Source: CADEED01 sp963839685
GTDB taxonomy: Bacteria; Pseudomonadota; Gammaproteobacteria; Steroidobacterales; Steroidobacteraceae
Direction: 5' to 3'
Assembly: GCA_963839685.1 (NCBI GenBank)
Contig: CAWIVS010000012.1
Span: 496,001 to 560,000 of the forward strand
DNA: 64,000 nt
The translations under genes were made by a program, and so were the position numbers. This document shows positions 50,322 through 61,568 of this stretch, piece by piece (the stretch's first letter is position 1; each line of letters opens with the position of its first letter). A model generated the notes under the pieces. That model did no database searches and had not been told where the DNA came from. It was given only the letters and a program-made list of their open reading frames with translations.

Positions 50322-51334
50322 GGATGCGGCGGCGCGAATTCCTGGTCGGCAGCATTGGAGCCTGCGCAACCATGAGGGCCGTGCAAGCCGCTGAGGACCA
50401 GTCGCTACGCGTCCACGATCCGGTGCTGATCCGCGAACGCGACACCTACTACCTGTTCGGCACAGGCCGCGGCATCGCCACGCACAGCTCCACCGACCTT
50501 AAATCCTGGAAGAAGGAACCGCCGGTTTTCGAAACGCCCCCGGCCTGGTGCGCCAGCGTGGTCGCAAACTTCCAGGGACGCTTCTGGGCGCCGGACATTT
50601 CGCGTCACGACGACACTTACTATCTCTATTACTGCGTGTCGGCCGGCGGCAAGATCACTTCCGCGATTGGCGTCGCCACCAACCGCACGCTGGATCGCAG
50701 TGCGCGGGACTATCGCTGGGTCGATCACGGCATTGTCGTGCAGTCGGTGCCTTACCGCGACCTGTGGAACGCCATTGATCCGCAACTGGTCGTCGACGAG
50801 GACGGCACGCCGTGGCTGGCCTTCGGATCGTTCTGGGCAGGGCTGCGCCTCGCGAAACTCGCGCCCGACCGCCTGCGTCTCGCCGAACCCCAGCAATGGC
50901 ACTCGCTCGCCAAACGTGAACGCTCGGTGCTCATCGACGACGCCGAACCTGAGCCGGCGTCCATCGAAGCGCCATTCATTTTCCGCAAGGGCGCCCACTA
51001 CTATCTGTTCGTGTCCTGGGATCACTGCTGTCGCGGCGTGAACAGCGATTACAAGGTGGTGGTGGGCCGCGCGCGCAACCTCACCGGCCCGTACCTCGAC
51101 CGCGACGACGAGCGCCTGGACAAGGGCGGCGGCACGTTATTGATCGCGGGCAATGCGCGCTGGCCGGGTATCGGCCACAACAGTGTCTACACCTTCGACG
51201 GGCACGACTACTTCGTGGCGCACGCCTACGACGCGCGCGATCGCGGCTGGTCGAAACTCAGGATCCTCGAGCTCGCGTGGGATGCCGATGGCTGGCCCAC
51301 GATCGACGCGCGCGCACTCGAGGCGGCAACGTGA
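50318..51334 (+). CDS. GH43 arabinanase/arabinofuranosidase, Tat-exported
   Basis: This 338-residue protein opens with a twin-arginine signal (MRMRRREFLVGSIGACATM). The GH43 catalytic triad is readable: Asp34 in VHDPVLI, Asp154 in NAIDPQLV and Glu217 in SIEAPFI. The chain is short, with no extra binding module, as in endo-1,5-alpha-L-arabinanases. HCCRG in the late part is also typical of that subgroup. It should cleave alpha-1,5-linked arabinan in the periplasm or outside. It is coupled by ATGA to galM. Confidence 0.9.
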   Translation: MRMRRREFLVGSIGACATMRAVQAAEDQSLRVHDPVLIRERDTYYLFGTGRGIATHSSTDLKSWKKEPPVFETPPAWCASVVANFQGRFWAPDISRHDDTYYLYYCVSAGGKITSAIGVATNRTLDRSARDYRWVDHGIVVQSVPYRDLWNAIDPQLVVDEDGTPWLAFGSFWAGLRLAKLAPDRLRLAEPQQWHSLAKRERSVLIDDAEPEPASIEAPFIFRKGAHYYLFVSWDHCCRGVNSDYKVVVGRARNLTGPYLDRDDERLDKGGGTLLIAGNARWPGIGHNSVYTFDGHDYFVAHAYDARDRGWSKLRILELAWDADGWPTIDARALEAAT

Positions 51335-51467
51335 AGACCGGCAGCGATGCGCTTTTGTTCGCCATCGATACGCGCGCATGTATCGCGGCGCAGGTGCTTC
51401 TGCCCACCGGTGTCACACTGCATATACTCGCCCTGACATTGCCTCCACCTTCCGGAGACTCTCAACA

Positions 51468-53111
51468 ATGAAACGCTCCACGACTCGCCGTCAGTTCCTG
51501 TCCCAGGTCGGATACGCCGGCGCCGGCCTCGCCGCCTCTTCCGTGTTCGCGCTGCCCGCGTATTCGCAGGCCTCGGGCCGTACCGCGCGCGTCGCGCTCG
51601 GCCTGGTCACGCCGCGCGAAGACTTCAATCGCCGCCTGTTCGGTGCGTTCCTCGAGCACCTGGGACGCGCCGTCTACACCGGTGTGTACGAGCCAGGCTC
51701 GTCGCTCGCCGACTCGCGCGGCTTTCGCAAGGACACGCTCGCGGAGGTCAAGGCGCTCAACGTGCCCATCATTCGATATCCGGGCGGCAACATGGTCTCG
51801 GGCTACAACTGGTGGGACGGCGTGGGGCCGAAGAAGAACCGCCCCACCGTGCTCGAGCGCGCCTGGAACTCGCTCGAGACCAACCAGTTCGGCACCAACG
51901 ACTTCATGGATTGGGCCAAGGCGGTCGGCACCGAGCCCTTGTTAGGCTTCAATCTCGGCACCGGCACCTCGGAGATGGCGGTCGCTTACATCGAGTACTG
52001 CAACTACGCGAAGGGCACCAAGTGGAGCGACCTGCGCCGCTCGCATGGCTACGAACAGCCGCACAAGGTGAAGTACTGGTGCCTGGGGAACGAGATGGAT
52101 GGTCCCTGGCAGATGGGCCGGCTCACCGCGCGGGAGTATGGCCGCAAGGCGCGCGATATCGCCCAGCAGGCGCGCAACATCGACCCGGACGTGCAACTGA
52201 TCGCCTGCGGCTCGAGCAATACCATTCTGCCTACCTACCTCGAATGGGATCGCGAGGTGCTCGAGGAATGCTACGACCAGGTGGACGGCATCTCGCTGCA
52301 CAACTACTACGGCAATGAACCCGAGCTCAGCGGCGGCAGTTCCGAGCGCTTTCTCGCCATGAACCTCGACATGGAGCGCCAGATCCAGGAAATCATCGCC
52401 GTGGCGGATTACGTGCAGGGCCTGCAGCGCTCGTCGAAGCGGCTCTGGCTGTCATTCGATGAATGGAACGTGTGGTATCGCGCGCGCAGCGCGGAACATC
52501 TCGACGGCAAGGGGCAGTTCGCGCCCAAGCTGCTCGAGGAGGTCTACAACCTCGAGGACGCGTTGCTCACGGGTGGATTCCTGAACACGCTGATGCGCCA
52601 GTCCGACCGCGTGCGCGTGGCCTGCCTCGCGCAAATCGTCAACGTGATCGCGCCGCTGGTCACCAATAGCAAGGGCGTGCTGCGCCAGTCCATCTACTAC
52701 CCGTACGCCATGGTGCTCAAGTACGCTCACGGCCGCATGCTGGACCTGCGGGTCGAGAGCGAGACCTATCCCATCCGCGCCCGCGGCCTGCGCCCGGACT
52801 TCGCGCGCAATGCGCAGGTGCCCTTCGTCGACGTAGTCGCGACCTACGATGCGCAGCAGAAACGCGTCGCCGTGTTCGCGCTCAACCGCGACCTCGCCAA
52901 CGAGCGCGAACTGGCGCTGAGCTTCGAAGACATCGCGCCGTCCAGCGTGCTCGCGGCCGAGACAGTGACCGGCACCGATCTCAAGGCGTTCAACACGTTC
53001 GAGGCGCCGGACAAGGTAGTGGCCACCAGGCTCGATGCCGGCGCCGCCGGCGGCAAGATGTCGGTGAAACTGCCGCCGCGTTCCTACACGGTCGTGCAAC
53101 TGGCGGTCTGA
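51468..53111 (+). CDS. GH51 alpha-L-arabinofuranosidase, Tat-exported
   Basis: This 547-residue protein starts with a Tat signal (TTRRQFLSQVGYAGAGLA, cleavage near AYSQA). The GH51 acid/base is Glu209 in WCLGNEMDGPW and the nucleophile is Glu332 in LSFDEWNVWY. IIRYPGGNMVSGYNW is another family block. It releases terminal alpha-L-arabinofuranose from arabinan or arabinoxylan. Most GH51 enzymes are cytoplasmic, so export by Tat is a little unusual. A GGAG site precedes the ATG. The 133-base gap before it may hold an internal promoter (CATATACT at about 51420). Confidence 0.92.
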   Translation: MKRSTTRRQFLSQVGYAGAGLAASSVFALPAYSQASGRTARVALGLVTPREDFNRRLFGAFLEHLGRAVYTGVYEPGSSLADSRGFRKDTLAEVKALNVPIIRYPGGNMVSGYNWWDGVGPKKNRPTVLERAWNSLETNQFGTNDFMDWAKAVGTEPLLGFNLGTGTSEMAVAYIEYCNYAKGTKWSDLRRSHGYEQPHKVKYWCLGNEMDGPWQMGRLTAREYGRKARDIAQQARNIDPDVQLIACGSSNTILPTYLEWDREVLEECYDQVDGISLHNYYGNEPELSGGSSERFLAMNLDMERQIQEIIAVADYVQGLQRSSKRLWLSFDEWNVWYRARSAEHLDGKGQFAPKLLEEVYNLEDALLTGGFLNTLMRQSDRVRVACLAQIVNVIAPLVTNSKGVLRQSIYYPYAMVLKYAHGRMLDLRVESETYPIRARGLRPDFARNAQVPFVDVVATYDAQQKRVAVFALNRDLANERELALSFEDIAPSSVLAAETVTGTDLKAFNTFEAPDKVVATRLDAGAAGGKMSVKLPPRSYTVVQLAV

Positions 53112-53122
53112 GGAAATCACCG

Positions 53123-55051
53123 GTGAACGGATTTTCGCGACGGGACGCCCTCAAGGTGCTCGGCGCGGGAGTTGCAGGCGCTTCGGCCAGCGGCGCCGCC
53201 GCGAAGATCCTGTTCCGCGACGACGAGCCGGAGATCGAATACTTCCGGCTCGCCGACGTGCGGCTTGGCGCGGGCCCGTTCCTCGAGGCGCAGCGGCTCG
53301 ACGCCGCCTATCTCCTGCAACTCGAACCCGACCGGCTGCTGCACAACTTCCGGAAGAACGCAGGTCTCGATCCCAAGGCGCCGGTGTACGGCGGCTGGGA
53401 GTCGGTCGAGCCGTGGATCGACATCCGCTGCCATGGCCATACGCTGGGTCACTACCTCACGGCCGCGGCCTGCATGCACGAGAGCACCAGCGACCTGCGA
53501 TTTGCCGAGCGAGTCGACTACATCGTCAAGGAACTGGCGGAGTGTCAGCAGAAGACCGGCGGCTGGCTGACGGCGTTTCCTGACGGCGTCGCGCCACTAA
53601 CCGACAGCCTGGCGGGAAAGCCCTTCGCGGGCGTGCCCTGGTACACCACGCACAAGGTGCTGGCCGGCCTGCGCGATGCCTACCTGCATCGCGGCTCGGA
53701 CGCCGCGCTCGCGGTGCTCGTGCGGTTCGCGGACTGGATCAACCTCGCCAGCCGCGACGTGCCGGAGGCCCAGTTCCAGAAGATGCTCGACCGCGAACAC
53801 GGCGGCATGAACGAGGTGTGCGCCGATCTGTTTGCAATCACGAAGAACACCCAGTACCGCGAGTTGGCGCTGCGCTTCTCGCATCGTGCCCTGCTGGCGC
53901 CCCTTGCTGCGTCGCGCGACACGCTCGACGGCCTGCATGCCAACACACAGATACCCAAGGTGATCGGCTTCAGCCGCATCAGCCAGCTCACCGACGCGTC
54001 CGAACACGGGCGCGCGGCCGAGTTTTTCTGGCGCGCGGTGACTGACACGCGCTCCTTCGCCACCGGTGGACATGGCGACATCGAACATTTCTTCCCACCT
54101 GCGGAATTTGCGCAGCATCTCGGTTCTGCAAAGACCATGGAAACCTGCTGCACGCACAACATGCTGCGACTCACGCGCTCGCTCTACACCCACCACGTGC
54201 GCGTTCCCTACATGGATTACTTCGAGCGCGCGCTGTTCAACGGCATCCTGGCGTCACAGGATCCCGCCACGGGCATGATGACTTACTTCCAGTCGACACG
54301 ACCCGGCTACGTCAGGCTCTACCACACACCCTTCGATTCGTTCTGGTGCTGCACCGGCTCGGGCCTCGAGAATCACGCGCGCTACGGTGAGTCGATCTAC
54401 GCTCGCGATGGCCGCGTGTTGTACATCAACCTGTTCCTGGCCTCGACTCTCGATTGGCGCGAGCGCCAGCTGCAGGTCGTGCAGGAAACGCGTTTCCCGG
54501 ACGAAGACAGAACGAGATTTCGTTTCCAGACCGCCAAGGCACAGGAACTCGAGCTTGCGATCCGTCATCCGGCCTGGTGCCCGGTCATGAGCCTCACGCT
54601 CAACGGCCGTCGCAAGGTCGTGAGCCGGCAACCCGGCGAATACTTCGCCTTCAAGGGGCACATCAGCAACGGCGACACGCTCGAGCTGCACCTGCCCATG
54701 GAACTGCATCTCGAGCCGTTGCCTGACGCAGCCGACCTTTCTTCGATGGAATGGGCGGCCGTCATGTACGGCCCCATCGTGCTGGCCGCGCGACTCGGCA
54801 CGCAGGGCATCACGCCGGGCTCGCAGCTCATCGTGAACGAGCGCAAGTCCGGCGAGATGCTCGGCGCAGCGATCGAGATTCCGGCCTGGTCGAAGCCGCT
54901 CGAGGAGCTGCCCGCGAGTCTGCAACGCACCCGCGAGGAATCCGTCACATTCACGACCACGGGTTTCGATGGCGGCCGTCGCGTCGAATTCATTCCCTGG
55001 TTCCGCGTCGCGCACGAGCGCTACAACCTCTACTGGCGCCGCTCCGGTTGA
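53123..55051 (+). CDS. GH127 beta-L-arabinofuranosidase, Tat-exported
   Basis: This 642-residue protein begins at GTG 53123 after a GAGGAAA site, with a twin-arginine signal (FSRRDALKVLGAGVAGA). The cysteine-zinc catalytic centre of GH127 is complete: Glu340 and Cys342 in METCCTHNM, and Cys409-Cys410 in SFWCCTGSGLE. In the bifidobacterial enzyme the equivalent of the second pair holds the cysteine nucleophile. The enzyme removes beta-L-arabinofuranose, found on hydroxyproline-rich plant glycoproteins and some pectin side chains. It completes a three-enzyme exported set with GH43 and GH51. Confidence 0.9.
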   Translation: MNGFSRRDALKVLGAGVAGASASGAAAKILFRDDEPEIEYFRLADVRLGAGPFLEAQRLDAAYLLQLEPDRLLHNFRKNAGLDPKAPVYGGWESVEPWIDIRCHGHTLGHYLTAAACMHESTSDLRFAERVDYIVKELAECQQKTGGWLTAFPDGVAPLTDSLAGKPFAGVPWYTTHKVLAGLRDAYLHRGSDAALAVLVRFADWINLASRDVPEAQFQKMLDREHGGMNEVCADLFAITKNTQYRELALRFSHRALLAPLAASRDTLDGLHANTQIPKVIGFSRISQLTDASEHGRAAEFFWRAVTDTRSFATGGHGDIEHFFPPAEFAQHLGSAKTMETCCTHNMLRLTRSLYTHHVRVPYMDYFERALFNGILASQDPATGMMTYFQSTRPGYVRLYHTPFDSFWCCTGSGLENHARYGESIYARDGRVLYINLFLASTLDWRERQLQVVQETRFPDEDRTRFRFQTAKAQELELAIRHPAWCPVMSLTLNGRRKVVSRQPGEYFAFKGHISNGDTLELHLPMELHLEPLPDAADLSSMEWAAVMYGPIVLAARLGTQGITPGSQLIVNERKSGEMLGAAIEIPAWSKPLEELPASLQRTREESVTFTTTGFDGGRRVEFIPWFRVAHERYNLYWRRSG

Positions 55052-55293
55052 GTTCGCCAACCGTTCTGCCCAAGCCCGTGTTACCCCTGGCGCGGGCATT
55101 TCAGGGGCTTGCAGAAGCTGCGAGCAGGTAACCCTTCCGACCGGGCCTTCTGGGCCTTCAAACCCGGAAAAAGCGCGAACTGGAGCCCTTCCTAGGCACC
55201 CCCCGTGTGACCGGCGTCACCGTGGTTTTGTCACATAACGGCCAAGATTCCCTTCGTGTCATTGGGCGTTCCTGCGCCCGGAGGGAGGCTATT

Positions 55294-55659
55294 GTGGCAA
55301 TACACAAGGTGTTGATCGTCGATGATGCGCGCCCGGATCTCATGAACCTGGAAAGGATCGTGAGTGCCGCGGGCTACATCACGATCACCGCGACCAACGG
55401 CCAGCAGGCCGTGGAGATTTCCAAGGCACAGCTTCCCGACGTCATCCTCATGGACGTCAACATGGAGCAGATGGACGGGTTCGCAGCCACCCGCGCCATC
55501 GGGGGTGACGCCGCCACCAAGGCAATTCCGGTCGTGCTGGTGACCAGCAAGAACCAGAAGGCCGATCGTGTGTGGGCGCAGATGCTCGGCGTCAAAGGCT
55601 ACGTGACCAAGCCCTACACCCGCGACCAGATTCTCAGCGCCATCGACGCCTGCGCATGA
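55294..55659 (+). CDS. PilH-like single-domain response regulator
   Basis: This 121-residue protein is a stand-alone receiver domain. It shows the acidic pocket VLIVDDARPD, the phosphoacceptor Asp in VILMDVNMEQMDG, and the Lys in GYVTKPYTRD. The start is GTG 55294 behind a strong GGAGGGAGG site. It is the first gene of a Pil-Chp-like operon, where PilH regulates pilus retraction or acts as a phosphate sink. It overlaps the CheW gene by ATGA. Confidence 0.9.
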   Translation: MAIHKVLIVDDARPDLMNLERIVSAAGYITITATNGQQAVEISKAQLPDVILMDVNMEQMDGFAATRAIGGDAATKAIPVVLVTSKNQKADRVWAQMLGVKGYVTKPYTRDQILSAIDACA

Positions 55660-56174
55660 ACTCGAGTTTTCCCCTGCCGCTTGGACTGCCACCGATGCCT
55701 GCGGAGCTCGAGGCTCTGGTGGGGCCCGCCTCGGCGGCCGAGGAAGACCCGAACCACATCGTCCGCCAGGCCTTTCGTATCGGCCACATGCGCCTGCTGG
55801 CGACGTTTTCGAGCGCGAGCGAGCTGGTGGAAATGCCGAACGTCTATCCACTGCCGCGCATGCCCGCCAACCTGCTGGGGCTCGTGAACCTGCACGGCCG
55901 AATCGTGCCGCTGTTCGACTTCGCGGCGCTGTTTGAAACCACTCACCTGCCGCGCGAGAAGCGCATGGTGCTGGTAATCGGCCACGGCAACGACGCCGCC
56001 GGCATTGTCATCGACGGTCTGCCCCGCCGGATGGCATTCGTGACCGAGGCGCAGATCGTCCCGCCCGCACTGCCGGCCGGCGCCATGAACGCGGTGATCG
56101 CCACCTATCTTGAAGGCAAAGACGCCTGGTTTGAATTCGACTACGCCCAACTACTCGATCAACTCGCGAGCTGA
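55656..56174 (+). CDS. CheW-like (PilI) coupling protein
   Basis: This is a 172-residue protein with a CheW fold (RIGHMRLLATFSSASELVEM, PANLLGLVNLHGRIVPLFDF). An N-terminal extension of about 35 Pro/Leu-rich residues precedes it. It should link the PilJ-like receptor to the CheA-like kinase at the membrane. ATG 55656 overlaps the previous stop; the next gene starts 4 bases after its TGA. Confidence 0.9.
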   Translation: MNSSFPLPLGLPPMPAELEALVGPASAAEEDPNHIVRQAFRIGHMRLLATFSSASELVEMPNVYPLPRMPANLLGLVNLHGRIVPLFDFAALFETTHLPREKRMVLVIGHGNDAAGIVIDGLPRRMAFVTEAQIVPPALPAGAMNAVIATYLEGKDAWFEFDYAQLLDQLAS

Positions 56175-56178
56175 CACC

Positions 56179-58726
56179 ATGGCCCTCCGCAACGTATTCG
56201 GCGCCCAGTCCATCCGGCAGAAACTGCTGCTCGGAACACTGTTCCTCGCCATCATACCGGTGGCGGTCACCTCGCTCATCGTGGGCCGTGAATCGCTCAA
56301 CTCCAGCCGGGACGCGCTCGAAGCCCAGGCGCGCGAGGCGCTCATCGCGCAACGCGCCGCGAAGGCCGGCCAGATCACCGACTACTTCGAGTCGCTCTCG
56401 AACCAGGTGCAGGTGCTCGCCGCCTCCCCCGACGTGGTCGCCGCCATGCGCGAGCTGCCGGCCGCCTATGAGAACTCGGTGATGAGCATTGCCGAACTGC
56501 CGAACGAGCGCGCGCGTCTCGCGAAGTACTACACCGGCGACTTCATGAAGGAATTCCAGAATCGCAATACCGGCAAGCAGCTCGACATGGCGAGCACGGT
56601 GACCGCACTGCCGGACATCGCCATGAACCTGCAGTACCAGTACATCGCGGCGAACCCGCATCAGCTTGGCTCCAAGAGCAATCTCGACCGGGCCAACGAC
56701 GGCACGCGTTATTCGGAACTGCACGGCGCGGTGCATCCTTTCCTGCGCACCGCGCTGCGCCAATTCGGCCTGTACGACATCTTTCTGGTGGAGCCGCGCA
56801 ACGGCAACATCGTGTACACCGTGTTCAAGGAACTCGACTTCGCGACCTCGCTGGTGAACGGGCCCTATGCCAGGACGCGCCTCGGCGATGCCTTCCGACA
56901 GTCCTGGTCGCTCGACAAGCCCGGCATGGTCGCTTTGTCGGAGTTCGGCGAGTACCTGCCCTCGTACAACGACCAGGCCGCCTTCCTGGGAACGCCTATC
57001 TTTGAAGGCAGCAAGAAGATCGGCGTGCTCATCGTCCAGGTGCCGATCGACAAGATCAACTCGGTGATGACGCACGAAGGCATGTGGAAGGAACGCGGCC
57101 TCGGCGACAGCGGCGAAACCTATCTCGTCTCGGCCACCGACGGCACGCCGCGTTCCATCGCGCGCCTCGCGGCCGAGGACATCGCTGCCTACGCCAAGAG
57201 CGTGGGCGACGCCGGCTTTGCCAAGGGCCTGGTCAATGCCGTGGCCGCCAAAGGCACCAGCATCGGCCTCGTGCCCATCAAGACGCAGGCGACGCGGGAA
57301 GTGTTCGAAAAGGGCGCGACGGGTTTCGGCGTGTATCCGAACTACGCCGAGGCGCCGGTTCTCGGTGCTTACGCCCCCTTGTCGGTACTCGGGCTGAAGT
57401 GGGCCATCGTTGCCGAGATTCGCGCCAGCGAAGCTTTCGCGCCGGTGGCGGCGGTGCGTGAAAAGGTCGTGGTCTGGTCCACCGGCATCGCGGTGGCGTT
57501 GCTCGGCGTGGGCCTGCTGATCGCCTTCTCGCTGCTGCGCTCGGTGACACGCCCCGATCACCAGGATGCAGGCCACCGTGGCCGCGATCGCCGATGGCGA
57601 TTTCGCGGCGCGTTCACGGTTGGGTGGTGACGACGAATTCGGCCAGCTGAGCCGCGCCTTCGACGATCTGCTCGACGACCGCGTGGCGCGCCTCGCGGAT
57701 GCCGAGCGCGAAAACGAAGATCTCAACAACTCGGTGGTGCAGCTGCTGCAAGCGGTGGCGCAACTCTCGAACAAGGACCTGACCGCCAAGGCCCCGGTCA
57801 CCGCGAACGTGATCGGCACCGTGTCCGACTCCATCAACCTGCTGGCTCACGAGACCGGCCGCGTGTTGTCGGAAGTGACCAGCATCGCCGCGCAGGTGAA
57901 GCTGTCCACCGAACGCGTGAAACGCCAGGGTGAATCCGTGACCGCCACCGCCGCGGCGGAACGCTCGGACGTGGAACGCGCCAGCGAGAACCTCGCGAAT
58001 GCCAGCAAGGTCATGACCCAGGTGGCCGAACTGGCCGCCGCGTCCAACCGCGCCGCCGAGCAGGCGACCTCCTCCACGGTCTCGGCGCTCAGCGCGGTGA
58101 ACGAAACCGTCAAAGGCATGGAAGGCATCCGCGAGTCCATCGCCGAGGCTGAAAAGCGCATCAAGCGCCTGGGCGAGCGTTCACAGGAAATCACCGGCGT
58201 CGTGAACCTCATCAACACGATCGCCGAGCGCACGCACGTGCTGGCGTTGAATGCCTCCATGCAGGCGGCCGCCGCCGGTGACGCGGGCCGCGGCTTCGCG
58301 GTCGTGGCCGAAGAAGTGCAGCGCCTCGCCGAGAGCTCACGCCAGGCGACGCAGCAGATCGCGCAGCTCGTGAACAACATTCAGATCGAGACCGCCGACA
58401 CCATCAACACGGTGAACAAGACGATTTCGCAGGTGGTGTCGGGTTCGGCACTGGCGGCCAAGTCCGGACAGCAGATGCGCGAGACGCAGCAGTCCACCGC
58501 GTCGCTCGTGGAGCTGGTGAAGCGCATCACCTCGTCGGCGCAGGTGCAGATGAAAATCGCCACCGAACTGCGCAACCGCGTGCACCAGATCGGCGCCAGC
58601 ACGGAAAAGACCGCCGCGGAAATTCTGCTGCAGTCGGAGGCCACCGCCGACCTGGCGAAGTCCGCCGACCGCCTGGTGGAATCCGTGCGTGTATTCAAGC
58701 TGCCGACCACCAGCCGGGCCGCCTGA
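56179..58726 (+). CDS. PilJ-like methyl-accepting chemotaxis protein, one frameshift
   Basis: This is a receptor of about 848 codons. One membrane helix is near the start (LLLGTLFLAIIPVAVTSLIV). A large periplasmic sensor of about 380 residues follows, then a second helix (STGIAVALLGVGLLIAFSLL). A shift near 57555 in the HAMP region moves to the frame with QATVAAIADGDFAARSRLGG. The signalling domain has the hairpin tip NTIAERTHVLALNASMQAAA. The periplasmic part is longer than in PilJ of Pseudomonas and has no recognised ligand site. It probably senses surface contact or an extracellular signal. Confidence 0.87.
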
Positions 58727-58737
58727 CGAGAACCCAG

Positions 58738-61549
58738 ATGCGAGGACAGGATCTCCTGACAGCACTCGCCGACGAGCTCAAAGGGATCGCTCCCGAGCTC
58801 GCGCAGGCCTATGACGCGGGTAACGACACCGCGGCGTCGGCGCGCGCCAACGATACCTATGTAACGTCCGTGACGCGGCTTTCTGAAGCAGCGGGCTACA
58901 TGGGCCTCGAGGGCGTCAAACGCATCTGCGCCAGCGTGCTCAGCAACCTCGACCACATCGACGTGGACGACACCGATGCCCGCGTGCTGGTCCGGCCGTT
59001 CTTCACCGAATGGGCGCCGTTGCTCGAGACGCATCTGCGCGACGCCAACGCGTCGGGCCCGATCAACGCGCTGCTCGAACACTTTGGCGGTGGCTGGGTG
59101 CCGCTGCCGCTGGAAACCGAGGCACTCGCGGAGCTGCGCGGCGAGCTGCTTGCGGCCAGCTCCATCGGTGCCTCGCTCGACGAGTCCGACAATGCCGTGC
59201 CCGAAGCGCTCACGGCCGCGGACCTGACACTCGACATCTCGGGTGACGTGGATGCCGCCCTGATCGACGCGTTCATGAACGATTCTCCGCCGCAGGCGGC
59301 CGAAGTGACACAGTCGCTCACCGGCTGGATCGCCGCGCCGGCGCAGGCCGACCGGCTGCTGAATGCCAAGCGCGCCGCGCACACCCTCAAGGGCTCGGCC
59401 AACATCCTCGGCATCCGCGGCGTCGCCAAGCTCGCGCATCGCCTCGAGGACGTGCTCGAGATCTGCGAGGTCGACGCCGTCGCTCCTTCCGAGCATCGTG
59501 CGCGCGCCCTGATGGCCGCGGCCGACTGCCTGGTGCAGATGGTGGCCGCGGTCGCCGGGGAGGACGCACCGCCCGACAACGCGCTGGCCGTCATCGAAAT
59601 GCTGGACGCGGCCCGAGACAACAATTTCGCGCCCGACGGCGCCATGCCCGCCTTCGCTGCCACGCTCGCCGCCGGGCCCGCGCCGGTGATTCCGGCCGCG
59701 CCCATCACGCCGAAAATGGCCGAGGCGCGTTCCATGACGCGCGTGCCCACGCAGCTGCTGGACGACCTGGTGCGCATGGTCGGCGAAATCACCATCAAGA
59801 TCGGCGAGCTCGAACAGGAACTCAAATCCGCCAGCAGCCACTCGCGCGAATTGATCGATCGCGACCGCGCCATACAGAAGCGCCTGTTCGAACTGGAGAA
59901 CTCTGTCGATATCCGCGGCGTGGCCGCGCGCCACAAGCTGCAAGCCGTCGCCAGCACCAGCGGCTTCGATTCCCTGGAACTCGACCAGTACAACGAAGTG
60001 CAGTCGATCACGCGTGCGCTGATCGAGGAGTCCACCGACGCCCGCGATCTTGGCATCGGACTGAAGGACGACCTCGCCGGCCTCGCCGGCATCGTGCATC
60101 AGCAGCAGCGCCTGATGCGCGAACTGGCGCATCTCTCCTCGCAGACACGCATGGCGCCGGTCGAGACCATCGTGCCGCGCCTGCAGCGCAACGTGCGCCA
60201 GACCGCCATCGCGACCCGCAAGGAAGCACAACTCGTCATCGTGGGCCAGGAGATCCTGGTGGACGCCGACGTGCTGAATCAGCTCATCGATCCGCTGCTG
60301 CATATCCTGCGCAATGCGGTCGACCATGGACTGGAATATCCCGACGAACGCGCACGCGCTTGGCAAGCCGCGCGCCGGCACCATCACGCTGAGCGTGGCG
60401 CGCCGTGGGCAGGTGGTGACCGTGCAGGTATCCGATGACGGCCGCGGCCTCGATCTGCGTGACATCCGCAGTCGCGCCGTGGAGCGCGGGCTGCTCGACT
60501 CCGGTGCCATGCCCACCGACGCGGAAATTGCGCGCCTCACACTGTTGCCCGGCTTTTCGACGCGCGACATGGTCACCGAGATCTCCGGCCGCGGCGTCGG
60601 CCTCGACGTGGTGGCCACGCGCCTGCGCGCGCTCGCCGGATCGATCGACATCCGCAGCCGCCAGGGTGAGGGTCTCACCATCGAGCTGCGCTTCCAGGCT
60701 TCACTGGTGGCCACGCATGCATTGTTCGTGCGCGATGGCGGCCAGGTGTTCGGCATTCCGAGCCACGCGGTGCGCCGCGCGCTGCCCGCGGTTGCCGTCC
60801 AACTGGTGCACGAGCGCGGCGAACTGCGGGCGCGCATCGACGAGGGAGATTTCCCGGTGCACGAACTGGCTGCGCTCACGGGTCTGGCGCCCGCCAGCTC
60901 GCCCGAACGGCGCAATCTCGTGCTGGTCGACACCGAGACCGGGCCCCTCGGCCTGCTGGTCGATGCCATCCTCGACGCCAGCGAGCTGGTCACGCGTCCC
61001 GCGGGCCGCCGTCTCAAGCGTATCTCCGGCGTCGCCGGCATCGGCCTGCTGGGCGACGGCAGCGTGATCCCGCTGCTCGACGTGTCGGAGCTGGCGCGCA
61101 GCCCGAACGACCAGCACCTGCGCGCAGCGGCCGAGGCACGCACCCAGGCCCAGCGTCGCTCGCGCGTCCTGGTCGTCGACGACTCGCTGTCGGTGCGTCG
61201 CGCGATCGCCTCGCTGCTCGAAGACCATGGCTACGAAATCGTCCTGGCCCGCGACGGCCTCGAGGCGGTCAAGCTCATGGACGTCAGCCGTCCCGACGTG
61301 CTGCTCACCGATCTCGAAATGCCCAACATGAACGGCCTCGAGCTCGCCGCACACGTGCGCTCGCGTGACGAGCTGGCCGAGCTGACCATCATCATGATCA
61401 CCTCTCGTTCGATGGACAAACACCGCCGCCAGGCGATGTCCGCGGGCGTGAACGTATTTCTCAACAAACCATATGCCGACCACGAGTTGCTGCAACACGT
61501 GGCCGAAGCCGTTACCGCGCGCGTCGAGAGACGCGTGGCTGCCGGCTAG
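58738..61549 (+). CDS. ChpA-like CheA kinase with C-terminal receiver, one frameshift
   Basis: This is a hybrid chemotaxis kinase of about 937 codons. The phosphotransfer domain has His215 in AKRAAHTLKGSANILG. The dimerisation helix begins near TRVPTQLLDDLVRMVGEITI. The ATPase domain has HILRNAVDHGLEYP, then after a shift near 60355 VQVSDDGRGLDLRDI and GFSTRDMVTEISGRGVGLDV. A CheW-like domain follows, and a receiver (VLVVDDSLSVRRA, LLTDLEMPNMNGLEL) ends it. ChpA of Pseudomonas has many Hpt-type domains; here only one intact one is seen, plus a possible degenerate one in the first 100 residues. Confidence 0.88.
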
Positions 61550-61568
61550 GCCGCACAAGGGATTTGCC

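Noticed and set aside
56008..57837. Minus-strand open frame of 609 codons opposite the PilJ-like gene
   Set aside because: Antisense to conserved receptor sequence; no signal, domain or start-site support.
58381..61143. Minus-strand open frame of 920 codons opposite the CheA-like gene
   Set aside because: Composition is typical of a GC-rich shadow and no motif is present, while the plus strand has complete Hpt, ATPase and receiver motifs.
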